Source: BPJU01 sp964425225
Lineage (GTDB): Bacteria; Planctomycetota; Planctomycetia; Pirellulales; Pirellulaceae
Length of the DNA: 64,000 nucleotides
Reading direction: 5' to 3'
Assembly: GCA_964425225.1 (NCBI GenBank)
Contig: CAYRMD010000010.1
Span: 17,575 to 81,574 of the forward strand
Both the position numbers and the translations under genes were made by a program. Below, piece after piece: positions 17,402 to 25,912 of the stretch. Under the pieces are notes generated by a model. That model ran no database searches, was not told where the DNA came from, and worked only from the letters and a program-made list of their open reading frames with translations. Position 1 is the stretch's first letter. Every line of letters begins with the position of its first letter.

Positions 17402-18391
17402 ATGCACATTCGTTGGCGCGGACTGGAACTGCCCAGCAGTGTCATTTGCGAAAAAGAAACGCTCAGTCCCACGTACGGCAAATTCATCGCCGAACCATTC
17501 GAGCGTGGTTTCGGTCACACGATCGGCAATAGTTTACGGCGCATCTTGCTGTCGAGCCTGGAAGGTAGCGCCGTAACGCAGATCAAAATCCGCGGTGCCC
17601 AGCACGAGTTCACCACCATTCCCGGTGTGCTCGAGGATGTGACAGATATTGTACTGAACGTAAAATCGCTCGTCGTCAAAAATCATTCCGACAGCACGAA
17701 GGTCATTACAGTTGAAAAGAATCGCGCCGGTGTTGTGACAGGTGCCGATATCCGATGCGACTCGGATGTCGAGATCATCAACAAGAATCACGTACTGGCC
17801 ACGTTGACGGCGGATGTCGACTTCATGATGGAAATGGTGGTAGAAAACGGCCGTGGTTATGTACCAGCTCATGAACACAGTGCCGGTGAGCACGAGATCG
17901 GAATCATACCGATCGACGCCGTTTTTAGCCCGGTAGTGCGTGTACGATATGAAGTGGAAGAGACCCGAGTCGGCCAAAAAACCAACTACGACAAGCTCAC
18001 CATGGAAATTTGGACCGACGGCTCCATCTCACCAGAAATGGCCCTGGTTGAAGCCGCCAAAATCTTAAGGAAGCATCTGAATCCCTTTATCCAGTATCAA
18101 GAGCTCGGGCCACGTGTTTTTGCCCAACCGCGTGGCCAGTTGGCTGGTTTCGATCCGATGCTCGAGTCGAAACTGAATATGTCAATTTCCGAACTGAAAC
18201 TCTCCTCGCGTGCTACGAACTGCCTAGAAAATGAAAACATCCATACGTTGCGTGATCTGGTACAACGGACCGAGGATCAACTATTGGAAGTTCGAAACTT
18301 TGGTGAAACGTCGTTAAATGAGGTGAAAGAAAAACTTGCTGAACTCGGCCTGCGACTCGGCATGCGATTGCCTACAGTGCCGCTGCGTTGA
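17402..18391 (+). CDS. rpoA: DNA-directed RNA polymerase subunit alpha
   Basis: A 329-residue alpha subunit. The N-terminal dimerisation domain shows EPFERGFGHTIGNSLRRILLSSLEGSAVTQIKI and VLEDVTDIVLNVKSL; the C-terminal domain shows ISELKLSSRATNCLENENIHTLRDLVQRTEDQLLEVRNFGETSLNEVKEKL, the DNA and activator-binding helices. ATG 17402 is set by AGGAGG five bases upstream, not the in-frame TTG at 17378. Part of the alpha operon between rpsK and rplQ. Confidence 0.98.
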   Translation: MHIRWRGLELPSSVICEKETLSPTYGKFIAEPFERGFGHTIGNSLRRILLSSLEGSAVTQIKIRGAQHEFTTIPGVLEDVTDIVLNVKSLVVKNHSDSTKVITVEKNRAGVVTGADIRCDSDVEIINKNHVLATLTADVDFMMEMVVENGRGYVPAHEHSAGEHEIGIIPIDAVFSPVVRVRYEVEETRVGQKTNYDKLTMEIWTDGSISPEMALVEAAKILRKHLNPFIQYQELGPRVFAQPRGQLAGFDPMLESKLNMSISELKLSSRATNCLENENIHTLRDLVQRTEDQLLEVRNFGETSLNEVKEKLAELGLRLGMRLPTVPLR

Positions 18392-18475
18392 GCTGTCGGA
18401 TACCTGCGATCGATAAATTCCGCAGGGCAAGGAGGGCCCCAGTTCGTCGTACCCCCATTCCTAAGGAATACCATC

Positions 18476-19042
18476 ATGCGACATTGTAAGCGAGGACGCC
18501 ACCTGGGACGCACATCGAGCCACCGCAAGGCGATGCTACAGAATTTGGCCAGTGCTCTGTTTTTGACCGAACGGTCGGTCGATAAGGACTTGGATCCAAA
18601 TCCTCCGGGCGTTCCGGGCCAAATTGTCACCACTCTGGCCAAAGCCAAAGAAGTGCGCTGGCTCGTCGAACGCTGTATCCGTATTGCATGCCAGAGTCTT
18701 CAGGCAGCGCGCGAGGCGGAACAGTTTGCTACGAGTGCCGCGCGCGGTACCCCGCAGTGGCGCGCATGGCGTGAAAGCGAACAGTGGCAAAAGTGGGCTC
18801 AAGCACGGGCAGCCGTTGTCAATGCTCGGCGCAGAGTGTTGCGCCTCTTGCGCAACAAGGATGCCATGCGCGTACTCTTCGAACGGATCGCCCCGCGTTA
18901 CGAAAATCGATCCGGTGGCTATGTCCGGGTGCTTCGCTTGGCTCAACCTCGCGTTGGGGATGCTGGTACCCGAGCCTTGCTCCAATTAGTGGGTAAGCAC
19001 GACCGCGTTCTTCGTAAAAGCATAAAACCCGCGGTCCAATAG
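18476..19042 (+). CDS. rplQ: 50S ribosomal protein L17, enlarged
   Basis: L17 (bL17), 188 residues against about 116-127 usual. The family start MRHCKRGRHLGRTSSHRKAMLQNLA and the C-terminal core RIAPRYENRSGGYVRVLRLAQPRVGDAGTRALLQLV are normal. The additional length is a charged insertion around residues 70-120 (AREAEQFATSAARGTPQWRAWRESEQWQKWAQARAAV), likely helical and surface-exposed on the 50S subunit. Last gene of the alpha operon; no intrinsic terminator is evident after it. Confidence 0.96.
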   Translation: MRHCKRGRHLGRTSSHRKAMLQNLASALFLTERSVDKDLDPNPPGVPGQIVTTLAKAKEVRWLVERCIRIACQSLQAAREAEQFATSAARGTPQWRAWRESEQWQKWAQARAAVVNARRRVLRLLRNKDAMRVLFERIAPRYENRSGGYVRVLRLAQPRVGDAGTRALLQLVGKHDRVLRKSIKPAVQ

Positions 19043-19466
19043 CCCAAGTTGCCTACGCAAGTGTACCCTAACTTTTGGGTAAATATCATTTTATCTATGG
19101 GAGCGGGTTGTCGCCGATAAGGCTCGGCCCGGCAGATCATCTAAGCGGCTAATATTCTTATTGCTCGTAGTCCGGCTGAGGGCCTCGTGGCTCGTGTGGC
19201 CCCCGAACCACAGCCTGCACTGGCAACCCAAGAAGATTTTCCGCAAGCGATACGCCGTAAAGGCCTGCGAGTCAAGTTCCAAACGATATTCCCCGGCAAA
19301 GCTCGACTATTTTTGCCACATTTGCTAAGCGTTAAAGTTTTCCATGGCCGTGGTTGATTTGCGTGAAGAATCACTGTCGCAACGCTTGCCAGTTGAGTGG
19401 GAAAGTGTCATAAAGGGATGTAAATGGGCATGGTGGGTCTAACGCCAGTGTAACAGTGATTCGCAT
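19043..19466. other. Intergenic region, nothing recognised
   Basis: About 420 bases after rplQ. No gene, tRNA or family repeat is visible. AT-rich near 19070-19095. Short frames on the minus strand show low-complexity arginine-rich translation and are not supported. Confidence 0.5.
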
Positions 19467-19952
19467 ATGGCCGACAAGTATTTCTTCGAAGATTTGCACG
19501 TTGGTGATCGATGGGTTAGCCCGTCGCGGACGGTGACCGAGACGGACGTCGTTAATTTCGCGGGAATCACCGGAGATTTTGACCCGTTGCACGTCGACCA
19601 TGAGTTCGCGCGGCGTACACCCTACCACCGTCCTATCGCCCACGGGTTACTTGGCTTAGCTTGGGCAGCCGGGTTGGCCAGTCAGTGCCCGAGAGTCCAC
19701 ACGGTAGCGTTCGTAGCTGTGCGCAGTTGGGAGTTTCACCGGCCGATTTATATCGGCGATACATTGCATGTGGTTAGTTCGGTTTCCGATAAGAAAGCCA
19801 GTGGGCGGCGTGCCGGATTGATCCAGTGGCGCCGCGAGGTGATCAACCAGGCAGGCATCGTTTTGCAGGCTGGAATCTTCGAAACGTTGGTTGCCACGCG
19901 CTTCGTAGGAGCTCGGCGTCAAGAAGTGCCGGAACCGCAACCGGTTGTGTAG
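19467..19952 (+). CDS. MaoC-family dehydratase (hot-dog fold)
   Basis: A 161-residue single hot-dog domain of the MaoC/(R)-enoyl-CoA hydratase group. The catalytic element is present: FAGITGDFDPLHVDHEFARRTPYHRPIAHGLLGLAWAAGL, with the Asp and His of the D-x-x-P-x-H motif. Such enzymes hydrate trans-2-enoyl-CoA or related thioesters. No beta-oxidation or polyketide gene adjoins it, so the substrate is open. No convincing Shine-Dalgarno precedes the ATG. Confidence 0.9.
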   Translation: MADKYFFEDLHVGDRWVSPSRTVTETDVVNFAGITGDFDPLHVDHEFARRTPYHRPIAHGLLGLAWAAGLASQCPRVHTVAFVAVRSWEFHRPIYIGDTLHVVSSVSDKKASGRRAGLIQWRREVINQAGIVLQAGIFETLVATRFVGARRQEVPEPQPVV

Positions 19953-20529
19953 CCTATCGACAAGCCGAGGTAGGATTAACTTTCTACATGAGAAGCTCGT
20001 CCTGAACTGTTTTTCGACCTTTGAAGCACGTTGCCGATTCGTCCCTTCAGAATAAAGACGTATTAACGCAAAGGCGCAGGGGCGCAGTAACAAGCAATAC
20101 GAAAGGCTAGATCGCGCGCCGGCTCGGTAAAACACGGTTTTTCGCATAAGCTTGCTTGGCCCTAAGCATGAAAACGGCAAGACGATACGGTATTCTCGGC
20201 TCCTGTGTGTTCGCCGAGCCAGTTGCTGGGCAGAAGATGGCAACCGATCTGGCTCGCCTGAACTCTTTCGATTCTTGTGCGGCAACAGGCAACGAAATCG
20301 TAACAATGCGGTGCCTTGGCGAGTTTTCTCGCAGCCTCAAATAGGTCGGGCCGTGCGAAAACCAGGCGGCACTTACGAATCCCGAGAGACTGTTGAGCTA
20401 CTCGGGAAAACGCGGGAAAGCGAGAAAAGTCGAGCTATGCAATAGCCCATGGCTTTTTGGGAAAAGCCATTGCCGTAGGTTCATTATCCGGATGTGCCTA
20501 GTGGGAGCGCGCCTCACGAAAGATTCCTC
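19953..20529. other. Intergenic region with repeat motifs
   Basis: About 580 bases without a gene. Near 20064-20100 lies TTAACGCAAAGGCGCAGGGG, closely matching TTAACGCAAAGACGCAGCGG at 7203, both followed by GCGCA and an AGCAA segment; these belong to the GCGCCTTTGCGTT repeat class seen across the window. The rest is unassigned; short frames here are not convincing. Confidence 0.5.
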
Positions 20530-20973
20530 TCAATCGCCAGCATCTCGTAGCTTTTCGGCTGCTTTAAGAACACTCATTGGGAGTATTATCCGTATCGAGC
20601 GTGACGAATCGAGAGGAACTTCTACGACAAGGTAGGATAGTGGTCCGAACTGGCGGATACTTACCGGTTCCACCACATTCCAAGGCAAAAATATGGGCTG
20701 GTGGAAAAGAAACAACCATTGCGGGTGGCAGCGCAGTGCCATTCCGTCCTCACGTACTTCCACCCACACGCAATTGTTGTAATTGACACCGCGGATAGTA
20801 ATCGACTGAAAACCGAGAATCGAGCCGGGTGCAGTCTGCCGCGATGGCACCGGGTAGCGACGGGCAAGAAGCGACCAGCCGAACCTGGAAATGCACCACA
20901 TAACAAAGGTCCAGAGGCACAACCAACCCGGAACAATCAGCAACAGGATACCCAAGCCACCCGGAAGCACCAT
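20530..20973 (-). CDS. Hypothetical membrane protein
   Basis: A 147-residue protein with one long N-terminal hydrophobic hairpin or helix (about 4-36: LGILLLIVPGWLCLWTFVMWCISRFGW), then a beta-rich soluble domain (SITIRGVNYNNCVWVEVREDGMALRCHPQWLFLFHQPIFLPWNVV) that resembles small PH-like or photosystem-system-unrelated membrane proteins common in Planctomycetes. AAAAGGCG lies 9 bases before the ATG. It is isolated between repeat-bearing gaps. Function unknown. Confidence 0.7.
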   Translation of the reverse strand: MVLPGGLGILLLIVPGWLCLWTFVMWCISRFGWSLLARRYPVPSRQTAPGSILGFQSITIRGVNYNNCVWVEVREDGMALRCHPQWLFLFHQPIFLPWNVVEPVSIRQFGPLSYLVVEVPLDSSRSIRIILPMSVLKAAEKLRDAGD

Positions 20974-21862
20974 GTTGATTCGCCTTTTCCAACGAGGGAT
21001 TGTGCTATGTGTCCCTTGTAATTGTAGGCGAGATCACTGCTTCGTTGGGCTGGCCTAGCGTAGATCGACCGTTTTTCCGTTTAATCCGATGTGCGCCCGT
21101 GCGTGTCTCGGTACGCGATTCGTGGCAAACGGGTTTTATTGAGTGAGTGGAGTAATGGAGCGCCAAGGGGCAAAGGCAAAACGAGCATCACTCCCAGCGC
21201 CCATCGCCTCACTCCGTGTTAGCGCCTTTGCGTTGAACCGATTTCACTGCACCCTTACGATAGCAGCTTTGGTGAGCCGTGGCTTGTAAGGACGCCTTTG
21301 CCAAAAAAGGGCACGTATCGGGCCGCGTCCGCTGGACCGGACAAAGGTAGACCTGCGCCAAGCTCGGCAAATGAAGGAACCGTTTCCGCTACCACCACGA
21401 CGGACACACCATTTACACTCGTGCCGCGGAAAAACAGGCAAACTTTCCCGATGGCCTGCCCTTTGCGCCAAAACTAAGACGCACCCACATCAACAGACAG
21501 CGGCAATTGGTTACCTAAAGAAGCTGAAAAAAAAACGCTTAACGAAGACACAACGACTCCACGACGCGCTGGCCGTTGCGGCCCGCCCAGCTTTTCGTGA
21601 CCTACTTCCTTTTTCGCCTTTGTCTTAGAGCATCTTCCTGCGAATAGCAAACTCCGGTCGAGCGCCTTTACCTGAGAGCCTCGACGAACGCATAACGTCC
21701 AGCCTCAGAACTGCCTCGAAAAACCCCCTGTTGCTCCCGACACCGTGACCCATGAATTTGCACTCATCGCATGCACGAATCATCATACTTCAGATGAAGA
21801 GCCACGATAGAAAGTCGGCATATTCCTGGTTGACGCTGCCGCTTTTGCTTGGGGAGGACAAC
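20974..21862. other. Repeat-rich intergenic region
   Basis: About 890 bases without a supported gene. It holds a partial copy of the TGTGTGCGTC element family at about 21060-21489 and an A9 tract near 21528. The final 120 bases before the hydrolase gene should contain its promoter. Frames at 21371-21628 are low-quality translations of the repeat. Confidence 0.55.
21060..21489. repeat. Partial copy of the TGTGTGCGTC element family
   Basis: The right part (about 21218-21489) aligns with 61052-61329 of copy B in the same orientation: GCGCCTTTGCGTTGAA, GACGCCTTTGCCA, CCGCGGAAAAACAGGCAAACT, and a terminal GACGCACCCACA that corresponds to the GATGCACACA end. The left part (21105-21245) resembles 8310-8440. 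The other end of the copy is not recognisable. Confidence 0.5.
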
Positions 21863-23758
21863 ATGGCTAACACCTTTGCACTTCGATGTACCGTCCGGCT
21901 GCTTACGGCATTTGTAATTTTGTCCATTTCCGTTGTTTCGCCAACCAGCGCGTCGTTCGGTCAGGAACTTAAAGATCGTTACGTCAAACGTGAATATCGC
22001 ATCCCGATGCGCGACGGAGTGCGATTGTTTACAGCCGTGTACACGCCGCGCGATGCTGGTCCGGAGCGCCGCTATCCTATCCTCATGATGCGTACGCCCT
22101 ATTCCGTGCGCCCTTACGGCGAGGAGCGTTATCCTGATCGACTGGGACCCAACCGGCACCTGGAGAAAGAAGGATATATTTTCGTGTATCAGGACGTGCG
22201 CGGTTGCTACATGTCCGAAGGAAGCTTCGTCAACATGCGCCCCCATGTTCCTCAGAAGCAATCTGCCCACGATATCGATGAAAGCTCCGATACGTACGAT
22301 ACGATCCAATGGTTGGTCGACAACCTTCCCTATCATAATGGTCGGGTTGGCATGTGGGGGATTTCTTATCCTGGTTTTTACGCGGCCGCAGGCATGATCG
22401 ATGCCCACCCGGCTCTTAAAGCGGTCTCTCCTCAAGCACCCATTGCCGATTGGTGGTACGACGACTTTCACCATCACGGGGCTCTGTTCTTACCACACGC
22501 CTTTAATTTCCTGTCCTCCTTCGGCCAGTCGCGGCCGTTACTGACAAGCTTGTCGCCGGTAAGATTCGAACACCCGACGCAGGACGGGTATGAGTTTTTC
22601 ATGAGAATTGGGAGCCTCAAGAATGTCAATGAAAGATATTTCCGTGATCGCATTTCTTTTTGGAACGACATTGTTTCACATCCGAACTACGACGACTTTT
22701 GGCAAGCCAGAAACCTGTTGCCTCACCTTCGCCGTGTTGCGCCCGCCGTGTTGATTGTTGGGGGTTGGTTCGATGCTGAAGACTTGTATGGGCCGTTAAG
22801 CATCTATCGGACAATCGAAGCGCGCGAGCCGCAGTGTGAGAACCGGCTGGTGATGGGACCGTGGGCCCACGGCGATTGGTCACGATTGCCGGGCGATCAC
22901 CTAGGGAATATCGATTTTGAGTCCAACACGTCGGAATTCTATCAAGAATGGATCGAGTCGGTGTTTTTCCGGTCGTATCTGAAAGGCGCAGGGGAACCAT
23001 CGTTACCCGAGGCTTGCTTGTTCGAAACCGGGAGCAATCGCTGGCGTTATTATGCCAAATGGCCTCCGCAAAAAGCCGTTTCTCGCAAACTCTTTTTGCA
23101 ACCTGGCGGAAAACTCGCTTGGGATGAGCCAAAATCCGATTCGGTGGCGTATTCGGAGTTCGTGAGCGACCCAAATAAGCCGGTTCCGTTTACGGAGAAG
23201 ATTTCGCCGGCCATGACGCGTGAATACATGATCGATGATCAGCGATTTGCAGCGCGCCGGCCGGATGTGTTGGTTTTTGTGACGGAGCCTTTCGATGAAG
23301 AGTTGGTAATTGCTGGTCCGTTATCCGCAGAACTGTGGGTTTCGACCTCGCAACAGGACGCGGACTGGATCGTCAAGCTGATCGATGTTTTTCCGGACCG
23401 CGCTGATCCCGGGCGGTTCTTGGAGGAAGGTCGAAGCATGGGTGGATACCAGATGTTAATAAGAAGCGAGGTGCTACGCGGTCGTTTTCGCGAAGACCCT
23501 TCGCGACCGCGACCGTTCACATCCGGTGAGGTAACACGCATCCGTATACCACTTCTGGACGTACTGCACCGTTTCCGGCGCGGCCATCGGTTCATGATCC
23601 ACATTCAAAGCACCTGGTTTCCCCTGGTGGATCGAAATCCCCAAAAGTGGGTTGAGAACATTTATACCGCTGACGACGGCGATTTTGTTCCGGCGGTTCA
23701 TCGTGTCTACCACACGCCAACGTATCCGTCGCACATCGAGTTATTACGCAGTGATTAA
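21863..23758 (+). CDS. CocE/NonD-family hydrolase, alpha-amino-acid ester hydrolase-like
   Basis: An exported serine hydrolase of 631 residues. A signal peptide (CTVRLLTAFVILSISVVSPTSA, cleavage about residue 30-34) precedes an X-Pro peptidase-type alpha/beta hydrolase. The nucleophile is S168 in GMWGISYPGF; the acid is probably D304 in GGWFDAEDLYG, and the base H336 in MGPWAHGDW. DVRGCYMSEG and the C-terminal jelly-roll region (GPLSAELWVSTSQQDADWIVKLIDVFPD) match the CocE/AEH family. Substrate may be an alpha-amino ester, peptide or amide. ATG 21863 is chosen for GGGGAGG just upstream. It overlaps the convergent Ap4A gene by 4 bases. Confidence 0.92.
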   Translation: MANTFALRCTVRLLTAFVILSISVVSPTSASFGQELKDRYVKREYRIPMRDGVRLFTAVYTPRDAGPERRYPILMMRTPYSVRPYGEERYPDRLGPNRHLEKEGYIFVYQDVRGCYMSEGSFVNMRPHVPQKQSAHDIDESSDTYDTIQWLVDNLPYHNGRVGMWGISYPGFYAAAGMIDAHPALKAVSPQAPIADWWYDDFHHHGALFLPHAFNFLSSFGQSRPLLTSLSPVRFEHPTQDGYEFFMRIGSLKNVNERYFRDRISFWNDIVSHPNYDDFWQARNLLPHLRRVAPAVLIVGGWFDAEDLYGPLSIYRTIEAREPQCENRLVMGPWAHGDWSRLPGDHLGNIDFESNTSEFYQEWIESVFFRSYLKGAGEPSLPEACLFETGSNRWRYYAKWPPQKAVSRKLFLQPGGKLAWDEPKSDSVAYSEFVSDPNKPVPFTEKISPAMTREYMIDDQRFAARRPDVLVFVTEPFDEELVIAGPLSAELWVSTSQQDADWIVKLIDVFPDRADPGRFLEEGRSMGGYQMLIRSEVLRGRFREDPSRPRPFTSGEVTRIRIPLLDVLHRFRRGHRFMIHIQSTWFPLVDRNPQKWVENIYTADDGDFVPAVHRVYHTPTYPSHIELLRSD

Positions 23759-24642
23759 GCGGCAGCGGCCGCCAAGAGTGCAAGCGGTCCTTCACGGCGC
23801 AGCGCCTCGAAGGCCGTTTCATCCGGCACGAGAATCGAACCGGCATACGCCATCGCATTCAACGAAATGCCGTACAAGCCGTCACGCTGGCGAGGTACGA
23901 GCAGCATCCAGCGGTTTGTGAGTAACAGGTTGTACGGGCCTAAACACCGTTGACCATCGCTCCCAACCGAATCAACGGCCAGTTCTCCAAGCAACCTTTG
24001 GTACCAACGTTCCAGGCATCGCGGCCAGTCCGGCGCTTGCGATGGCTCGTTTGCGGCCCAAGCGGCCAAGGCGTGGCGGAACGGAAGTTCACGAATCTGA
24101 ATCACCTTGCCCGGTTCGGCTCGTTGTTCGTAAACCGTTACCAGCAGCTTTCCCGTCGGAATGTGTACTGCAGGCCACGGGATGTGCTGCATGTGTTTGT
24201 GCGGTTGGCTCGCTCCAGCGAGTAACCCGCCGTTGTAGAATCCCAACCCGCCGCATTCGGACAGAACTGCCCACCACGCCTGGAAATCTTCGGCTTGAAG
24301 TGGTGCCTCTTGCGGTTCAAACTCTCGTGTGACGATCAACACGTGTTGGGCAACAATGTAGTATTTGTTGAGTAAGCACACGTGTCGTGGGGCCAGATCA
24401 GCCACCCATAAATCTGGATCGTACGGAAGGAACGGGTTGGCCGGAGTATCCTTGCTTTGAGCATGCGAGGCTTTTTGCCGTAAAGGCTCAGCCAAATGCA
24501 CCACGAAAGTCAACTCGCTGTCATATACGAGAGCGGAACGCGTGGCCAACTCGATCCGGGCACCGCGCTGTTGCGCATGGGCGATAGCCCGTGCCACTCG
24601 TTGCGACAAGCCTAGCGACTGCTCCGTTCGCTCGATAGACAC
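23755..24642 (-). CDS. ATP adenylyltransferase (Ap4A phosphorylase)
   Basis: A 295-residue HIT-superfamily enzyme that phosphorolyses diadenosine tetraphosphate to ATP and ADP. The Apa1/Apa2-type signature is clear: NPFLPYDPDLWVADL, KYYIVAQHVLIVTREFEPQ, and GFYNGGLLAGASQPHKHMQHIP with the catalytic histidine cluster H148-x-H150-x-x-H153; the C-terminal domain has YNLLLTNRWMLLVPR and LNAMAYAGSILV. Length and domain order fit bacterial members. Tail-to-tail with the CocE gene, with no terminator between. Confidence 0.92.
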   Translation of the reverse strand: MSIERTEQSLGLSQRVARAIAHAQQRGARIELATRSALVYDSELTFVVHLAEPLRQKASHAQSKDTPANPFLPYDPDLWVADLAPRHVCLLNKYYIVAQHVLIVTREFEPQEAPLQAEDFQAWWAVLSECGGLGFYNGGLLAGASQPHKHMQHIPWPAVHIPTGKLLVTVYEQRAEPGKVIQIRELPFRHALAAWAANEPSQAPDWPRCLERWYQRLLGELAVDSVGSDGQRCLGPYNLLLTNRWMLLVPRQRDGLYGISLNAMAYAGSILVPDETAFEALRREGPLALLAAAAA

Positions 24643-24796
24643 CAGGTTTCTCCACGAAAATCCGTCCGCAGACCATCCTCGGCAACCTGCCCTGGATTCG
24701 GAGTGGCCTGGACGATGATTGGCCTATGTCGATACACTGCCCTAAGTAACCGGTTCTGGGCGTTAGCTTCCTTGAAAGATAGGCACGGGTCAAGCT

Positions 24797-25912
24797 ATGG
24801 AACGTCGGCAATTCCATGACGGTCGTCGCGATGGCCTGATGCCGTTAGAAAGCCTGGATCTGGGCGAAGTGACCCGTTTCGCCGACCTTTTGCGTGCCAT
24901 GGCCAAAACGGCTTTTTCTGGCCGCTCATTGGGAGAAGCCCTGGATATTCTGCTCCAGATGGCCACGGATCCGGAATGTCTGGTGGTACTGACTGTCTCG
25001 GGGGCCATGACCGTGGCTAAGCAGGGTCGCATCCTATGTGAGTTGATCGATCGCGGGATTGTGCAGGTATTGGTTGCTACCGGTGCCCTTATTGCACATG
25101 GTCTTACGGAATCGATCGGATTGACCCATTACCGGTACGACCCGTCGATGTCGGATCAGGAACTTTTCGAAAAAGGATACAACCGAGTCTATGACACCTT
25201 GGAGATGGAAGCCAATTTGAACGATGTGGAACGTTTAGTGCGTCAAGTGCTCAACGACCATACACCGCCTGATGGTGTTTGGTCGTCGGCCAGCCTGTGC
25301 AGGGCACTGGGCGAGCGATTGAGTGAGCGCGGTGAGGGGCCGGGCATTTTACGCAGCGCTTTCGAGCGCAATGTGCCCGTATTTATTCCCGCGTTTACCG
25401 ATAGCGAGATGGGGCTGGATGTGGCCTGTTGGGCGATCACTCGCCGCTTGAGCACATTGCCAAGCGGGGGGCAACCAGGACCGGAAGAGTTATTTCGAGC
25501 CGTGCCGCCGTTCAATCCGTTCCTGGATTTGCAGCATTATGCACGGCTCATCTATCAGGCGAAACGGCTTGGCATTTTGACGTTGGGCGGGGGAGTGCCG
25601 CGCAATTGGGCCCAGCAAATCGGGCCCTATTACGATATTCTCAACCACCGACTGGGAACTGGTCTGGCCGTGCGGCGATTCCAATATGGCGTGCGGATCT
25701 GCCCTGAACCGGCCCATTGGGGTGGCCTTTCCGGTTGCACCTACTCGGAAGGTGTCAGTTGGGGCAAGTTCGTACCGCCGGCTGAAGGGGGACGCTATGC
25801 CGAAGTTTATGCCGACGCAACTACGGTTCTGCCCTTGTTGGCTAAAGGCCTGCTCGAAGAACTGGAACGTATGGGTTGGAAAGGCCAAAAGCATTTCCAT
25901 CACTGCACTTAA
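24797..25912 (+). CDS. Deoxyhypusine-synthase-like enzyme
   Basis: A 371-residue member of the deoxyhypusine synthase (DHS) superfamily. Bacteria lack eIF5A, and characterised bacterial DHS-like enzymes transfer the aminobutyl group of spermidine to small amines to give homospermidine-type products. NAD-binding TVSGAM (about 67-71), PVFIPAFTDSEMG, GIGTLGGGVPRNW-like LTLGGGVPRNW, and the catalytic SEGVSWGKF with the imine-forming lysine K324 are all present, so it should be active. The Shine-Dalgarno is weak. The M16 protease gene probably begins inside its 3' end. Confidence 0.88.
   Translation: MERRQFHDGRRDGLMPLESLDLGEVTRFADLLRAMAKTAFSGRSLGEALDILLQMATDPECLVVLTVSGAMTVAKQGRILCELIDRGIVQVLVATGALIAHGLTESIGLTHYRYDPSMSDQELFEKGYNRVYDTLEMEANLNDVERLVRQVLNDHTPPDGVWSSASLCRALGERLSERGEGPGILRSAFERNVPVFIPAFTDSEMGLDVACWAITRRLSTLPSGGQPGPEELFRAVPPFNPFLDLQHYARLIYQAKRLGILTLGGGVPRNWAQQIGPYYDILNHRLGTGLAVRRFQYGVRICPEPAHWGGLSGCTYSEGVSWGKFVPPAEGGRYAEVYADATTVLPLLAKGLLEELERMGWKGQKHFHHCT

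Noticed and set aside
25686..25796. N-terminal 37 residues of the open frame preceding the M16 protease
   Set aside because: They are the out-of-frame translation of the DHS-like gene's conserved 3' part; a start at 25797 or later is more likely.
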